Assembly (NCBI GenBank): GCA_003427395.1
Contig: BFEA01000258.1
Location: 1,252,696 to 1,276,407, forward strand
DNA: 23,712 nucleotides
Direction: 5' to 3'
Origin: Chara braunii
Lineage: Eukaryota > Streptophyta > Charophyceae > Charales > Characeae
The notes under the pieces were generated by a model that saw only the letters and a list, made by a program, of their open reading frames with translations, did not search any database and was not told where the DNA came from. This document shows, piece after piece, positions 1 through 8,928 of this stretch (within the stretch, counting starts at the first letter, position 1; each line of letters opens with the position of its first letter). The position numbers were made by a program, and so were the translations under genes.

Positions 1-32
<32 letters not shown>

Positions 33-140
33 CGAAAAAAAAACCTATGTTATGCAGACAAATAAACTGAACAACTTTTGCCTCAGGGTCACATCGAAAT
101 TCTTCACCAAATTTAGAATAAAAAATAAATCCTAAAAATA
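1..140. repeat. Poly(A) tract followed by AT-rich dispersed repeat (copy 1)
   Basis: The window opens with about 30 A residues, a short CCCG interruption and more A. Positions 41-140 then resemble 23374-23478: both run through a TATGTTATG start, a TTTGCCT block, AAATTC, ACCAAATTT and an A-rich tail, at an estimated 75 percent identity by eye. Both copies follow an A-rich tract. This fits a diverged dispersed repeat, perhaps a retroelement 3' end, but no coding potential identifies it. Confidence 0.6.
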
Positions 141-199
141 ATGTTTTGTTTTTTTTTTTGTCCGGCCGGTCAAGTGACCCCGGGCCACTCTGGTAGCGT

Positions 200-345
200 A
201 GGCTATTACCAAACAAGGTTTGCACGCGAAACTTTTTGGGCGGCCTTGAAGCGAAGCGTACGCCAAACAAGGGTTGCAAACGACTTTGAGAGAGGCTTTT
301 GGGCGCCGCAGCGCAGCTTACGCCAAGTCGTTAGAATCTTCGACC
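200..345. repeat. Degenerate GC-rich tandem repeat (about 55-60 bp unit)
   Basis: Two and a half diverged copies of a unit containing ACGCCAAACAAG, a GTTTGCA or GTTGCAA block, CTTTTTGGGCG or CTTTTGGGCG, and a GAAGCGAAGC or GCAGCGCAGC end can be read here. No credible protein is encoded in either direction. Confidence 0.5.
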
Positions 346-1329
346 GAACTGAAAATTGTTGGATACCCTTCAGAAGTTGAGGGTGGATTAGGCCCGTCCA
401 TTTTGGTCGACCAGGGAAACGCAGAATAACTTTCGATAAGACCATCTCAGCCAGTTGCTTCCAAACCTCGTTGTCCCCGTCCATAAACAACTACACAACA
501 TTATGGCATTGTACAGCTACGACCTGGAAAGTTGGTTCTAATATAAAAATCCCACCCTTCTTTTATTTTTTATTTCATTTTATTTTATTTTATTTTATAA
601 GCCCACCTTCCCTTCGTGGCTAAAGAAGTTTATCCAAGGCTACCCTTGGTATAGTAGTGCACTCAGCCTCGGCATCTGATGACCATAGCAACCGGGCAAC
701 AACGGAACTAGGCTGAGGCTGCGGCTAGACAGCTGTTTGGATAGCTCGAAGAGTCCATCGAGGAGGCTGATGATCGAGAAATTGCTGTTACGTACCACAT
801 GGTTGACACGACAGAGTTGTTTGTTGATCGCTAGAGAGCACTTCCGACCGACGAGGCCAAGTACGGCCGCGCGGATTTCCACTTCCTCGTACGTACCATT
901 ATGGTGGAGAAGATGCTTTTCCATTTGTGGATTGGTCCTGCCTTCCTGTGACATTTTAATGATCCCCAGGACCTTGAAAAAGTTCCCCCTCAGGAAGACA
1001 TGGGATGTCCCAATCCTGGATGTCATTCCTCCGCCCTGAGGGTAATGTTTAGGGTATAGGGTTGGGGCCGCCAGTCGGGGTCTGGCTAACACAAAGACCG
1101 AGACCTGCCAGTAGCTGCGCCTCCCTTTCTCATCGTCCCGCAACCCTCATAGAGTAGCTGCAGTAGCTATGGCCAACACTCTCTCACACACCACACACAA
1201 CCCAATCGCACTCACATCCATGTTGGTCATAGATTCCACTAATACCGATCAGGACTATCCAGAGGACTATCCCAGTTCATTGGTACTCCAGAGGAATTCA
1301 AAAAAATATCTACTCCAGAGAAATTTGAA
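346..1329. other. No gene recognised; possibly the distal part of the LINE relic
   Basis: The stretch contains an ATTTT-rich tract near 560-600 and mixed-composition DNA. It lies on the 3' side of the minus-strand LINE relic at 1330-2641, so it may be further decayed LINE sequence. The only hint is a minus-strand FFKVLGI near 950-1000, which resembles the region downstream of LINE reverse transcriptase motifs. This is weak. Confidence 0.3.
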
Positions 1330-2641
1330 AAAATATCATCTGGCCCTCACAGACGTGAATGCAAGCGGCGGAGTCATCAGCGAAAGCCGAAGACCGGAGC
1401 TCATCATCTTTCAATGGCAGCCCCTTGAAAAATGCTAGCAGCTTGGAACGTGTTCTGTCGATGTCCGACACAACGAACATACAAGGCCGGTGAGAGCGAA
1501 CAGCCTTGTCGAACTGATCGAGAGATTCCGAAAGGGTCAGTTCTTAAACCATTGCGACTTAGAGGAACCCAAGAACGAAAACCGACTGCAAAACCCCGCC
1601 TTCTCAATCCTTCAATCAAACCGCCAGTACTTGCCCCAACTACTGGCCGCGGAAAAAAATAGAGTAGAAACGTTTTTTCTAGTTGTATGAATTTAGGCGC
1701 TCCTGTAGTGGCCAGTACGTTTCCTAAAATTGTGGCTTGTTAGCGGGCACTACTTTAGGAAGTACTGGTGGTTTAAGAAGACCCATCAAATTCAGTCGTA
1801 GGCCTCTTTTCAAAATCAAGTAATATAATTGTCTAACCCGACGGAACCGCATCTTCCAGCTCCAAACATTGCCACGTAGTAGTCATGAAAATTAATCATA
1901 ATTTGGCATCACGGGACAAAACCCATTTGGGTAGATAGAATGAATAAGCAGGCTACCTGGCTGACTAAGTATTCTTCCTATTGTTTTTTCTTTTTTCTTT
2001 TTTCTTTTCCTTCCTAATCGCGTGACGAAAACCATAGCGCAAATGAGGTTAGTCGATTGGGAAATTGGTCTCGCCAATTACGAATTTCAATACGATCGCC
2101 CTCTCCTTGTCTAGCAACATGACGACAACAGTCCCATAACCGTTAGGAACGTCGTCCAGTCTCAAAATCACGTCCGTTGAATGCCTTAGGAATGAGACAA
2201 ATAAACGCCCACAAGACTCACAACTGCTTAAAGATCTCAATAGGAAGGTCGTCATGTGCAAGCGTCTTACCAGAAGGAAGGTCATAGACGACGGCATCTC
2301 GAACTTCACCTTCTTCGAATGGACGGACGATCCAAACGCACGGATCAAGATGGTGGGAGTAGAGAATTAGTATGCCTCCATACATTATCAAATGCAAATG
2401 GCAACTCTTCCATCTGGCCAGTCGTCCAGGCCTGATCATTCGCGAATAACCATTGGTAGTTTTCTTTGGCGAATTCAAGAATTTCTTCCGACGAGGACGC
2501 CTTCGGTTTTTGACGGTGAAAGGGATGCTGAAGCGAAACCATCATAGGATAGGCACCTTCTTCCCATTTGCAAGTTACCAAAAAAATATTTTGCCGTCGT
2601 TCTCTCCCTGACAATTGCTCATCATGATAATTGCTCATCAT
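1330..2641 (-). mobile_element. Decayed non-LTR retrotransposon (LINE) reverse transcriptase
   Basis: Read on the minus strand, pieces of a LINE ORF2 appear in the right order but in different frames. A linker-like segment has EEILEFAKENYQWLF (about 2530-2480). The first conserved RT block is PFEEGEVRDAV followed by DLPSGKTLAHDDLPIEIFK (2322-2221), matching the DLPSGKxPGPDGLPxEFYK pattern. The block SVRQGCSLSPALYV lies at 1532-1476, matching GVRQGCPLSPLLF. An FADD catalytic motif lies at 1384-1373, equivalent to YADD. Order and spacing fit non-LTR elements, although the first two RT blocks are about 200 bp further apart than usual. Part of that excess is a MITE-like end at 1711-1776. Frameshifts and stops show that it is dead. 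No endonuclease domain was seen upstream. Confidence 0.75.
1711..1776. repeat. Foldback / MITE-like end with TTAA edge
   Basis: CCAGTACGTTTCCTAAA at the left and TTTAGGAAGTACTGG at the right form an imperfect inverted repeat around a short loop, followed by TGGTTTAA. The right end GTACTGGTGGTTTAA is the same as the right end of the element at 21222-21395. It appears to be a solo or truncated member of that family inserted in the LINE relic. Confidence 0.5.
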
Positions 2642-3447
2642 GATGCAGCCTTCATTCGGGGCCAGTGCCCAAAGCTGATGTTAACATTTGAGAAAATCGA
2701 GGCCGGGGTCCTCACAGTCTACCCGGAGTAACCGGACAGAACATGCTGCGAACCGGGCCCGGGGTCCCTCAGATAATGATGATGATGACGATGATGACGA
2801 TGATGACGATGATGACGATAATAAGAATGACGATAATGAACAAAGAGAATGATGAGCAACTGATTGGAGATAATTACTAAATACTAATCAGGATGTTCAT
2901 CTACTTTCGAGATCTCCATCTGGCCGTTTCCGCTTCCCGCCACTCTCTCCAAGCCGACGCGACTTGAAATCTTTCTCCTCAGCACTCCTCCTCGTCACTA
3001 TCTTGAGGGGGTTAGTCTCCTACCTAAGTCTTGCAATTTCTACGCCAGTTGTTCCCCTTCGTTGTCGATGAAAACACCGTTCTGCAGAGACTCTCTTTCG
3101 GGAGTCTTGTACGAATGTGTAAGTACCGTCCATGAACCAAATTAGACCACGAGTACCTTTCCCTGCTTGGAAAACAACTGCCTGCCTGCTAACACGGGAG
3201 AGGCGGGCAGGCTAAGGGACTACCGGCGCGAAATGGCCGGTGGCGCCAGCCAAAACGAGTCCTGCGCTGTTCCGTTTTTTTTTGGCACTCAGTGCAGTTT
3301 TAGGCTCGGCATCGTGGTTTAATGCATTCCTTCCTTCCGGAAGACCCCCCAGCCAATATTCCCAAAAGTCATGAGAGAGAGAGAGAGGAGAATTTCGGAT
3401 TTGTAATAACCCAAGCAGGTACTGGAGGAGGGGGGGGAAGCACTGCA
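2642..3447. other. Intergenic DNA with GAT/GAC microsatellite
   Basis: A (GATGAC)n-type microsatellite with interruptions occupies about 2775-2838. A (GA)n run lies near 3373-3388. No gene, RNA gene or named repeat was recognised in the remainder. Confidence 0.5.
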
Positions 3448-3583
3448 TATATTTGTTACCGCTCTGAATATATTTGTTACCGCTCTGAATATATTTGTTA
3501 CCGCACTACATATATTTGTTACCGCTCTGAATATATTTGTTACCGCACCGCATATATTTGTTACCGCTCTGAATATATTTGTT
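3448..3583. repeat. 21-bp minisatellite, about 6.5 copies
   Basis: The unit TATATTTGTTACCGCTCTGA plus one A is repeated with perfect 21-bp register. The variable tail reads CTCTGAA, CTCTGAA, CACTACA, CTCTGAA, CACCGCA, CTCTGAA. Because 21 is a multiple of three and no frame gains a stop, the array is open on both strands: a YICYRSE heptad on the plus strand and a NIFRAVT heptad on the minus strand. No flanking gene signal suggests translation. Confidence 0.9.
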
Positions 3584-3639
3584 TGGATCCATTGGCTCTT
3601 TGACCAATCTGAATACAAAGACTTGAAAGAAGTACTATT

Positions 3640-3735
3640 CAGAATGGGGGGGGAGAAAAAGGGGGAAAAAAGGGGGGGGAAAGGGGGGAGAAAGGGGGAA
3701 AAGGGGGGCGGGCATAAAAGGAGAAAAAGGGGTGG
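3640..3735 (+). repeat. G-rich polypurine tract
   Basis: About 95 bp of alternating G runs (5-9) and A runs with almost no pyrimidines. The composition is compatible with quadruplex or triplex formation. It is not coding. Confidence 0.8.
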
Positions 3736-3903
3736 GAAATCCGAAAATGCAAAAATAAAATAAAAAAAGGGAGAAAAGCTGATCCAAATAGCAAAATTTG
3801 CAAGGAACCCGACTGTTCAACACCTGCTGGAGCGTTGCGGCTGCAATGCGGCATACTCACACTCACACTTTTTCTACTAAGCTCTGGACTTTTTCTACTA
3901 AGC

Positions 3904-4405
3904 ATACAACCACCACTAACCCCGCCGTCCTAAACTGGGGGGGACCCGGAACCAAGGTTCACTAGGACTACCGGTAGCACAGTGGCGAGAACCGGCCGAG
4001 TGGGCAAAAATGGAAAATGCGTCGAATTGCCGGCACGATTTGTCAGAGCTTTTGCGTCATTCTTCTGAGCGCCAAAAATCGCAGAAGTTGGGGGGTACTT
4101 TTTCCGTCGGCCCACGTGGTCGAGCGGCAAAAATGGAAAATGCAACGAATCGGGACTCGTTTGGCGGACTATTTTTTTTTAAATTGTTTTTTTCTGATAT
4201 TTTTCCTGGGCAGACCACAACCTAATCTACAGGATCTCCAATTTTCAGATTTTTTTCGTGAATTCTTCTGAGCGTGAAAAAATCGGCTCTTGAAAATTGC
4301 AGAACTGGCCCCGCCTGCGTCCACCGGTCCTCGTCCTACCGTTTTCTGCGGCCCTAACTCTCCGGAAATCCGACTTTAGGCTGCCGGGGAGTAGCGGTGG
4401 TTTAA
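3904..4405. mobile_element. MITE-like element with about 34-bp terminal inverted repeats
   Basis: The left end (ACAACCACCACTAAC, then CCCGCCGTCCTAAA) aligns with the reverse complement of the right end (TTAAACCACCGCTACT, then CCCCGGCAGCCTAAA). The right border is TTAA, while the left border appears mutated (ACAA). Inside, GCAAAAATGGAAAATGC occurs twice as a direct repeat, near 4003 and 4127. No transposase is present. The ends resemble those at 14211-14404 and 21222-21395, so this is a longer member of the same TTAA-associated group. Confidence 0.6.
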
Positions 4406-5412
4406 ATCGCATTCATCCATGCCCGTCCCTGATTGTGGTCAGATACATTCAAGGAAGTGATAGTGTGAGTATGCCCTTTGCAAGCCAACCAATATTGTTG
4501 TAGGCTAATGACCCACAGAAAGTTTACTGTAATTGTGACCAGCCCAAAACACCATAACCTCTTTCCGACGGAACTCCAATGAAGAGAGAGAACCGTTCCG
4601 CGTACAAAACTGAGAACCGTTCGAAATGCAGCATTGTGAAATTCCCAAAAGACTGGAAAAACTTCCCGAAAAGAAGTTTTCCGAAGTTTAAACTGCCGAC
4701 ACAAAGAAAGAGAGCACTTGCATCACTTGTCCATCCCACACAAATGCACAGTTCTTCGGGACCGCCAGACGAAAAAGAGACAAAGGGAAAGAACTCGGCA
4801 CTGAATACCGTCCGCACGATATGCAGTGCGAGGTTGAGATCATCAATTATGCCATGTGAAATGCGGTGAGGATATCCATCACCACCTCATGTGAGGCCCA
4901 GCGAATGTGGCAATTTCCGGAAAGCGCGGCAATTTCCGGCACACGCATCAATCCCATGTGATAGTCAACCCGGTGTGATAGGCAGAGGCGAGAATTCAAA
5001 GTCAATTTCAATTTCATTTTCTCCTGCCGAGAGCGCCAATCACAAGCAAGGGAGGCAGGAAAAGCAAAAAAAAAAAAAAAAGACTGCCCTCACAGCTTCG
5101 GTACTGGATGGCAGTGGAAAAAGAGAGAGGAATACCCAGCCGATCCCAACATCTGGTAAACCTCACCTTCACATCCTCCCTCTCATACCGTTCACGATCT
5201 CCGACTGGTCATGTCGAGGATCTCGATCTCCTTTTACTTTTTATGCCTTCGTGCAACCGGCCACTACCTTCTAACAAATCGGTTCAAATTTCAAAACCTG
5301 CAAGACAGGAGAACAAAGAACAGAATTGTCACAAATTCGCAATTGCATTGTCGATCCAACGACCGAGTCGGACCAACTCAAATGTGGGACGCCCAAGCGT
5401 AACCCGGCCCGC
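4406..5412. other. No gene recognised
   Basis: Mixed-composition DNA with open frames but no recognisable domain. A poly(A) run lies near 5067-5081. CAATTTCCGG is repeated near 4910 and 4930. The last 200 bases could already belong to the mitochondrial mosaic, but nothing before 5413 was identified. Confidence 0.4.
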
Positions 5413-5432
5413 TTCGAATCCTGTCACCTTGA
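5413..5432 (+). pseudogene. trnP: 3' end of mitochondrial tRNA-Pro
   Basis: The 20 bases TTCGAATCCTGTCACCTTGA match the T-loop through acceptor end of plant-type mitochondrial tRNA-Pro(UGG). The 5' side of the T-stem is absent, because the preceding CCCGC does not pair with CCTGT. The fragment therefore begins at the T-loop. Confidence 0.5.
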
Positions 5433-5454
5433 GTCAAAATCAGAGTAAATTGAC

Positions 5455-5690
5455 ATGAAAATCAATCGACCATTATCACCTCATATTACTATTTATTCAG
5501 CGTTCCGTCTCGAACGCATAACACTCCCAGTGTTGGAAAAGAGCGGAAAAGGCTCGCGAGCTATTCGGTCGGTTCCGGAGATTCTGACTTTTCTTACTTC
5601 TAAAATAGGTTTGACATTTTCAATCGCGTTAACAAAATGCGTGATTACATTCATGGCGAGTGGCCTCTACCATCATGTATGTTACTGTAA
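5455..5690 (+). pseudogene. sdh3: sdh3 (succinate dehydrogenase cytochrome b subunit) fragment
   Basis: The ATG at 5455 begins MKINRPLSPHITIY, the hallmark N-terminus of SdhC/Sdh3, the membrane anchor of respiratory complex II. The usual SxxHRxTG heme-pocket segment is missing after ITIY. Further on, KIGLTFSIALTKCVITF and ASGLYHHV resemble the second helix that precedes the conserved NGIRHLxWD motif. The frame is cut just after HHVC and runs into an unrelated piece copied from a group II intron protein (5691-5731). This is either two sdh3 pieces joined in frame or a diverged interior; only the N-terminus is firm. No downstream half was found. Confidence 0.75.
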
Positions 5691-5731
5691 TAGTAGTTGA
5701 AAATGCCACGGGTTTTTGCATTGTAAAATGC
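5691..5731 (-). pseudogene. Group II intron protein C-terminal scrap (second copy)
   Basis: These 41 bases are identical to 9838-9878. On the minus strand they encode YNAKTRGIFNYY, the domain X signature of group II intron maturases. Here the piece is fused to the end of the sdh3 fragment. Confidence 0.75.
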
Positions 5732-5752
5732 GTTTCATACGCCCCTCTGTGT

Positions 5753-5776
5753 AGGCCGAAGGCGCGCCTTCGGCCT
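5753..5776. repeat. Perfect 24-bp GC-rich palindrome
   Basis: AGGCCGAAGGCG is followed directly by its reverse complement. Part of it (5763-5788) recurs inverted at 6732-6757. GC-rich palindromic repeats of this type are common in algal organelle genomes. Confidence 0.8.
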
Positions 5777-5826
5777 CAGTAAGGCACGAAGAATACACTT
5801 CAACCAAGGGCTGGCTATTCCCAGTG

Positions 5827-5860
5827 AAACCAGCTATCTCCGAGTTTGATTGGCCTTTCC
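5827..5860 (-). pseudogene. Mitochondrial LSU rRNA fragment (domain II, copy 1)
   Basis: The reverse complement reads GGCCAATCAAACTCGGAG followed by ATAGCTGGTTT. This is the highly conserved 23S-type segment around E. coli position 780-815. The same 34 bases occur at 11209-11242 in the same orientation with the same two ends. Confidence 0.85.
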
Positions 5861-6132
5861 AATCACCTTTTCTACGCTGCATAGAAGCCATTACTTTACG
5901 TTCGACTAGCCAACAATGGCGACAATTGAAGAATCTTTTATATGTCACTCAGGCAAAGCAATGTTGGCCAGTAAAGGCGATATAACTTGAGGCTCGCCAG
6001 GTTTTGTTTTATTTAGTCAAAAAACTTTTGGAAAAGGAATCAATGGAATAATAGCAAATTGTTCAAAAAGTAGCAAAAAAAACGTATACTTATTTAGACA
6101 AGTAACACGAAATTTTATTTTTCTTTTTTTGA

Positions 6133-6195
6133 GAGCAGATTGCTTATATGGACGCTGCAGAGCCTTGGCAATACGGATTTCAAGATGCAGCCACG
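6133..6195 (+). pseudogene. cox2: cox2 fragment (cytochrome c oxidase subunit II)
   Basis: Twenty-one codons read EQIAYMDAAEPWQYGFQDAA plus T. DAAEPWQxGFQDAAT is the conserved start of mature Cox2, just before the first membrane helix. Tryptophan is TGG. The match stops at 6195 and runs into an A-rich run, so no Cox2 helix or copper site is present. Confidence 0.85.
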
Positions 6196-6315
6196 CAAAA
6201 AAACACAAAAATGATTCGGGAGCGAAGCTGTAAATCATCTGCGAAGCGGATGTAATGCATCCTTCGGTTCCAATGCGTGGGATTCAGACGCGAAGCGTCT
6301 GCTCTTCGAGCGTTG

Positions 6316-6350
6316 ACTGTTACCGCCGCGAAGCGGCGGCCTATTTAATT
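6316..6350. repeat. 35-nt module with hairpin CCGCCGCGAAGCGGCGG, inverted copy at 10530-10564
   Basis: The whole 35-base segment is found exactly in reverse complement at 10530-10564. Its centre (6323-6339) is a stem of seven GC pairs with a three-base loop. It resembles the mobile GC-rich hairpins of algal organelle genomes. Confidence 0.85.
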
Positions 6351-6372
6351 AGAAATTAAGCCATAATAAAAA

Positions 6373-6396
6373 AACAGAGTTTGATCCTGGCTCAGA
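6373..6396 (+). pseudogene. SSU rRNA 5' end fragment
   Basis: AGAGTTTGATCCTGGCTCAG is the universal 5' conserved segment of bacterial and mitochondrial SSU rRNA (E. coli 8-27). The sequence diverges within two bases after CTCAG, so the fragment is only about 24 nt. Confidence 0.85.
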
Positions 6397-6665
6397 AGAG
6401 ATTCTCTTTGTCGTAAAAAAAGGTGTAAACGAATGAAAAGATGCATAAATAAAGCACGTCCGCCGAATGGGTGCTATTTCCATTTTGGGTCCCTATGGAA
6501 TTTCCACAAAACACAAAGGGTCCAATGGACAAAATTGTTCTTGCGGCAACCGGTGTTCAGCTACAGGTAAAAACCAGAGATCTAAACTTATGTTTTTTTT
6601 TGTCAAACGTCGTCTCCACAAGGCGCCTCTAAATCTTTGAGTGAAATAGCATAACTGACACCTTC
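6397..6665. other. Unassigned part of the mosaic
   Basis: One frame stays open for about 40 codons (reading MDKIVLAATGVQLQV near 6519-6563) without a family match I can name. It is probably mitochondrial by context. No RNA gene was seen. Confidence 0.3.
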
Positions 6666-6698
6666 GGATGGATGTCTGAGTGGTTGAAGGTATCAGTC
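6666..6698 (+). pseudogene. trnS: 5' half of mitochondrial tRNA-Ser
   Basis: GGATGGATGTCTGAG followed by TGGTTGAAGG matches the acceptor and D-arm of plant-type mitochondrial tRNA-Ser(UGA). The match continues through TATCAGTC and ends at the start of the anticodon loop (position 32/33). No variable arm, T-arm or 3' acceptor strand follows. Confidence 0.75.
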
Positions 6699-7256
6699 AG
6701 GAAATCCATGGATCAAAGACAGCTTCTCCCCCGTGCCTTACTGAGGCCGAAGGCGCGTTAGGGATTGCCTGTATTGCTCTGAGAAAAAGCATTCGCGTGT
6801 GGCTCGCCAGAGTTGGAAAATTTGGTCACCTGAATTCAAAAAAAAACCTTTTACGCGATTATTGTCACTTCGCCTAAGAACTAACGGTTCCACCGTTATG
6901 AGCCAGTTTTTCCGAAAATACGGTTGATACGAAGTATTGCCTTTTGCACTGCGAGAACAGGGATTTTTGAAAGGAGACTTTATACCCACGGCAAAACGTG
7001 GAATAGTCCCCATGGCGCATTTTCAACACTTTGAAAACTTATCACTCAAAGCGGTACTTTCACTGCAAAAGATGCAAAAAAAGCAATCCACTTATTTTTA
7101 TTTGTTTCTGGTTTCAAGTCTTATTTTATTATGCAAATTATCAAAAAAGAGATTGCCTGTGAGAAATTCCGGGCTATCTTCTCTTTTTTGGTCGGCGGCC
7201 GGTCAAATACAAAGGCCCGGCGCCTTGTTATCACGAATTCAAGATCAAAAGTTTTT
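6699..7256. other. Unassigned mosaic DNA, including a 44-nt module
   Basis: Positions 6830-6873 are the exact reverse complement of 8997-9040. Positions 6732-6757 are the reverse complement of 5763-5788. A frame from 6937 reads LREQGFLKGDFIPTAKRG, which I do not recognise. No intact gene is present. Confidence 0.4.
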
Positions 7257-7296
7257 GGAAAAACGGGATTTGAACCCGCGACTTCTGGCGTGACAG
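7257..7296 (-). pseudogene. 3' half of a mitochondrial tRNA, Asp-like
   Basis: On the minus strand, CTGTCAC could be an anticodon loop with GTC (Asp). It is followed by GCCAG, a variable loop, the T-stem and loop GCGGGTTCAAATCCCGT, and TTTTCC. The 5' strand of the anticodon stem (GCCGT) does not pair with GCCAG, so the gene is broken at or inside the anticodon loop. Identity is uncertain because the Asp anticodon could derive from the neighbouring piece. A second copy of the 3' part lies at 9594-9626. Confidence 0.6.
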
Positions 7297-7444
7297 ACGG
7301 CTTTGATTGAATTGAAAGCCCATCGAAATTGGTGGCTGAACGACATGATTCTCTAAGTCAGCGAGTAATGGCTTGGACTGTTCCACATGAAAAACCAATT
7401 AAAAGGTAACCTATCCGGAACTCAACAAAAAAAACACACTGCGC
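7297..7444. other. Unassigned mosaic DNA
   Basis: No known gene was recognised between the tRNA half and the rpl2 piece. Confidence 0.3.
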
Positions 7445-7477
7445 GTGAGAAGACGACCCGTTGTTCGTGGTGTTGCT
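7445..7477 (+). pseudogene. rpl2: rpl2 fragment (ribosomal protein L2)
   Basis: Eleven codons read VRRRPVVRGVA. This corresponds to the RRPxVRGVAMNPVDHPHGGG region of ribosomal protein L2, close to the peptidyl transferase centre. The sequence leaves the family right after GVA, before the MNPVDHPHGGG signature. The piece is short, so recognition rests on this motif alone. Confidence 0.55.
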
Positions 7478-7539
7478 TCGCGTGAGAACAGTCCAGAAAT
7501 TCCGGACATTGAGGCCGTTGGTCGGTCGCGTTATCTCAT

Positions 7540-7574
7540 TGGAGTATAGCCAAGTGGAAAGGCATCGGTTTTTG
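7540..7574 (+). pseudogene. trnQ: 5' half of mitochondrial tRNA-Gln(UUG)
   Basis: TGGAGTATAGCCAAGTGG then AAAGGCATCGGTTTTTG matches plant-type mitochondrial tRNA-Gln from the acceptor through the D-arm, anticodon stem and anticodon TTG. The match ends directly after anticodon position 36. The following TCAGAATAGG does not restore the stem. Confidence 0.85.
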
Positions 7575-8286
7575 TCAGAATAGGTTCTTACCACGGCGTT
7601 AACTTGACCTTGTAATTTATGCCGGGCGAAAGGGAGTCTTATGTACTGATGGTTTTGACGAAGATTCTGTGAAAGCAGATGGTTTGAAATTAATGATAAA
7701 AGAGCCTATTCGCTAGCTTAATTCAAATTTCGTCACTTTCAAAATGTTTGGCAAACAAAAAAACTTACTCAAAAACTGTCCTGTCGAATTCGCAGTAAGC
7801 CGAATGTCCAGAGTGCGGCTGCACTCAAAAAAAGTAATGCTTTAAAAAGAGCATGGTTCATCAGATCACGAAAAAAAACAACAAAAAAGTACAAAAAAAA
7901 ATGCCTGGCTGCGTGTGTTTAGAGATTTTTGACCACAAAGGAGCGTTAAAAAACACCAGCACGTTAAAATCCAAATAATTAACAAATATGATGCGAGACC
8001 AAATCGAGGCAAAAAAGGATCCTCAGACGAATAGGCGAGAAGTAAAAGCACCGTGAGGTGTGAAGCTTACTCGTACTAATTACGATTCCGTGGGAAAAAT
8101 CAGTGAGTGGAAAAGGCACTCCCAGGCAATGCTTTGCAGTGCTTAAAAAAGAAATTCGAAGAAAAGGATTGGAGGTTAAACATAAAAAAACAGAGAAAAA
8201 TAAAGCAATCCATTTGTGAATCATAAGAGGGGCACCAGTCAAGGCAACTTCGTTGCGAGTTCGAAAACAAAAGACAAAAAGCCACC
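7575..8286. other. Unassigned mosaic DNA, possibly including the LSU 3' end
   Basis: Lysine-rich open stretches occur near 7800-7900 and 8110-8215 but match no family I can name. GAAGCTTACTCGTACTAATT near 8061-8080 resembles the extreme 3' end of bacterial-type LSU rRNA. I hold that weakly. Confidence 0.3.
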
Positions 8287-8424
8287 AAATACCGAAAAGA
8301 TGGCAGTTATTTACAATTTGATAGAAATGTTGTTGTTTTAATCAATAATGGTTTGCCTATTGGTACGAGAATTTTAGGTTGTGTGACACATGAACTACGA
8401 AAAAAACGCTATTTGAAAAGTTGA
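8287..8424 (+). pseudogene. rpl14: rpl14 C-terminal fragment (ribosomal protein L14)
   Basis: A 45-codon frame reads [20 protein letters not shown], then [20 protein letters not shown], then YLKS and a TGA stop. This is the C-terminal half of ribosomal protein L14, with the expected RKDGSxxxFDxNxxVLIN and PxGTRIxGxVxxELRKK motifs. The N-terminal part is missing and preceding residues do not fit. The usual end after ELRKK (xxMKIxSLAPEVL) is also replaced, so both ends are cut. With rpl2 it shows the donor genome still carried ribosomal protein genes. Confidence 0.85.
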
Positions 8425-8455
8425 GTTAGTTTTGTTGTTTCTGAAGCAAGTTCCT

Positions 8456-8527
8456 GGGCTTATAGTTTAATTGGTTCAAACGCACCGCTCATAACGATGA
8501 TATTGTAGGTTCAATTCCTACACTCTC
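8456..8527 (+). pseudogene. trnI: tRNA-Ile(CAU)-like gene, nearly full length but damaged
   Basis: GGGCTTATAGTTTAATTGG begins a plant-type mitochondrial tRNA-Ile with anticodon CAU (matured to lysidine). The D-arm and the T-arm (GTAGG TTCAATT CCTAC) are intact. The anticodon stem CACCG/CGATG has one C-A mismatch where CGGTG is expected. The 3' acceptor strand reads ACTCTCA instead of a complement to GGGCTTA, so the acceptor stem cannot form. It is the longest tRNA piece in the mosaic and is clearly nonfunctional. Confidence 0.85.
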
Positions 8528-8608
8528 ATTTTCTAGATTCAGTGCCATTCCTTTAACACCACTGGAAAATTCGACCATTTCTCCAGCTTGAATCTTGTTC
8601 AATCCATA
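8519..8608 (-). pseudogene. atp1: atp1 fragment (ATP synthase alpha subunit, N-terminal)
   Basis: The minus strand encodes [20 protein letters not shown] then [11 protein letters not shown]. This is the N-terminal beta-barrel segment of F1 alpha (family form [31 protein letters not shown]). The match begins at YGL and ends where the sequence enters the antisense of the tRNA-Ile T-arm. A second, internal atp1 piece lies at 11713-11751. Confidence 0.9.
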
Positions 8609-8699
8609 AAAACTTAATAAAAAGATTCCTCGTTGCGCGAAAAACATGTTGCGCACTTGACGTGCGTAACGTATCAAAGTCATTGGTTTATCATAGAGA
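8609..8699. other. Unassigned mosaic piece
   Basis: The minus strand is open here and reads [20 protein letters not shown] do not recognise the family. Confidence 0.3.
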
Positions 8700-8716
8700 C
8701 GATTTCGGGCAAAAGA

Positions 8717-8719
8717 AAT

Positions 8720-8752
<33 letters not shown>

Positions 8753-8760
8753 TGAGTACA

Positions 8761-8810
<50 letters not shown>

Positions 8811-8846
8811 TTCTCGAGTTGCAGAGAACAATCCGAACTGAGGCAA
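8717..8846 (-). pseudogene. SSU rRNA 3' domain fragment (about 130 nt)
   Basis: The minus strand contains GGAATCGCTAGTAATCGCGG, ATCAGCATGCCGCGGTGAA, CCTTGTACACACCGCCCGTC and ACACCATGGGAA in ancestral order. This corresponds to about E. coli 1295-1415, including the decoding-site approach. It is the longest continuous rRNA piece in the window. Its promoter-distal edge is fused to TTTGCCCGAAATCG, and the fused edge is duplicated at 8929-8965. Confidence 0.95.
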
Positions 8847-8928
8847 TGTTTCTCGAGTCCATCGAATCGCCCCCAAAAACCACCGGGCGATTGATCTAAT
8901 TGAGGCATTTTTTTTTGTACTTTTTTGC

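Noticed and set aside
3448-3583. CRISPR-like array
   Set aside because: Units abut with no spacers. It is a plain minisatellite.
8456-8527. Functional tRNA-Ile(CAU)
   Set aside because: The 3' acceptor strand does not pair with the 5' strand, and the anticodon stem has a mismatch.
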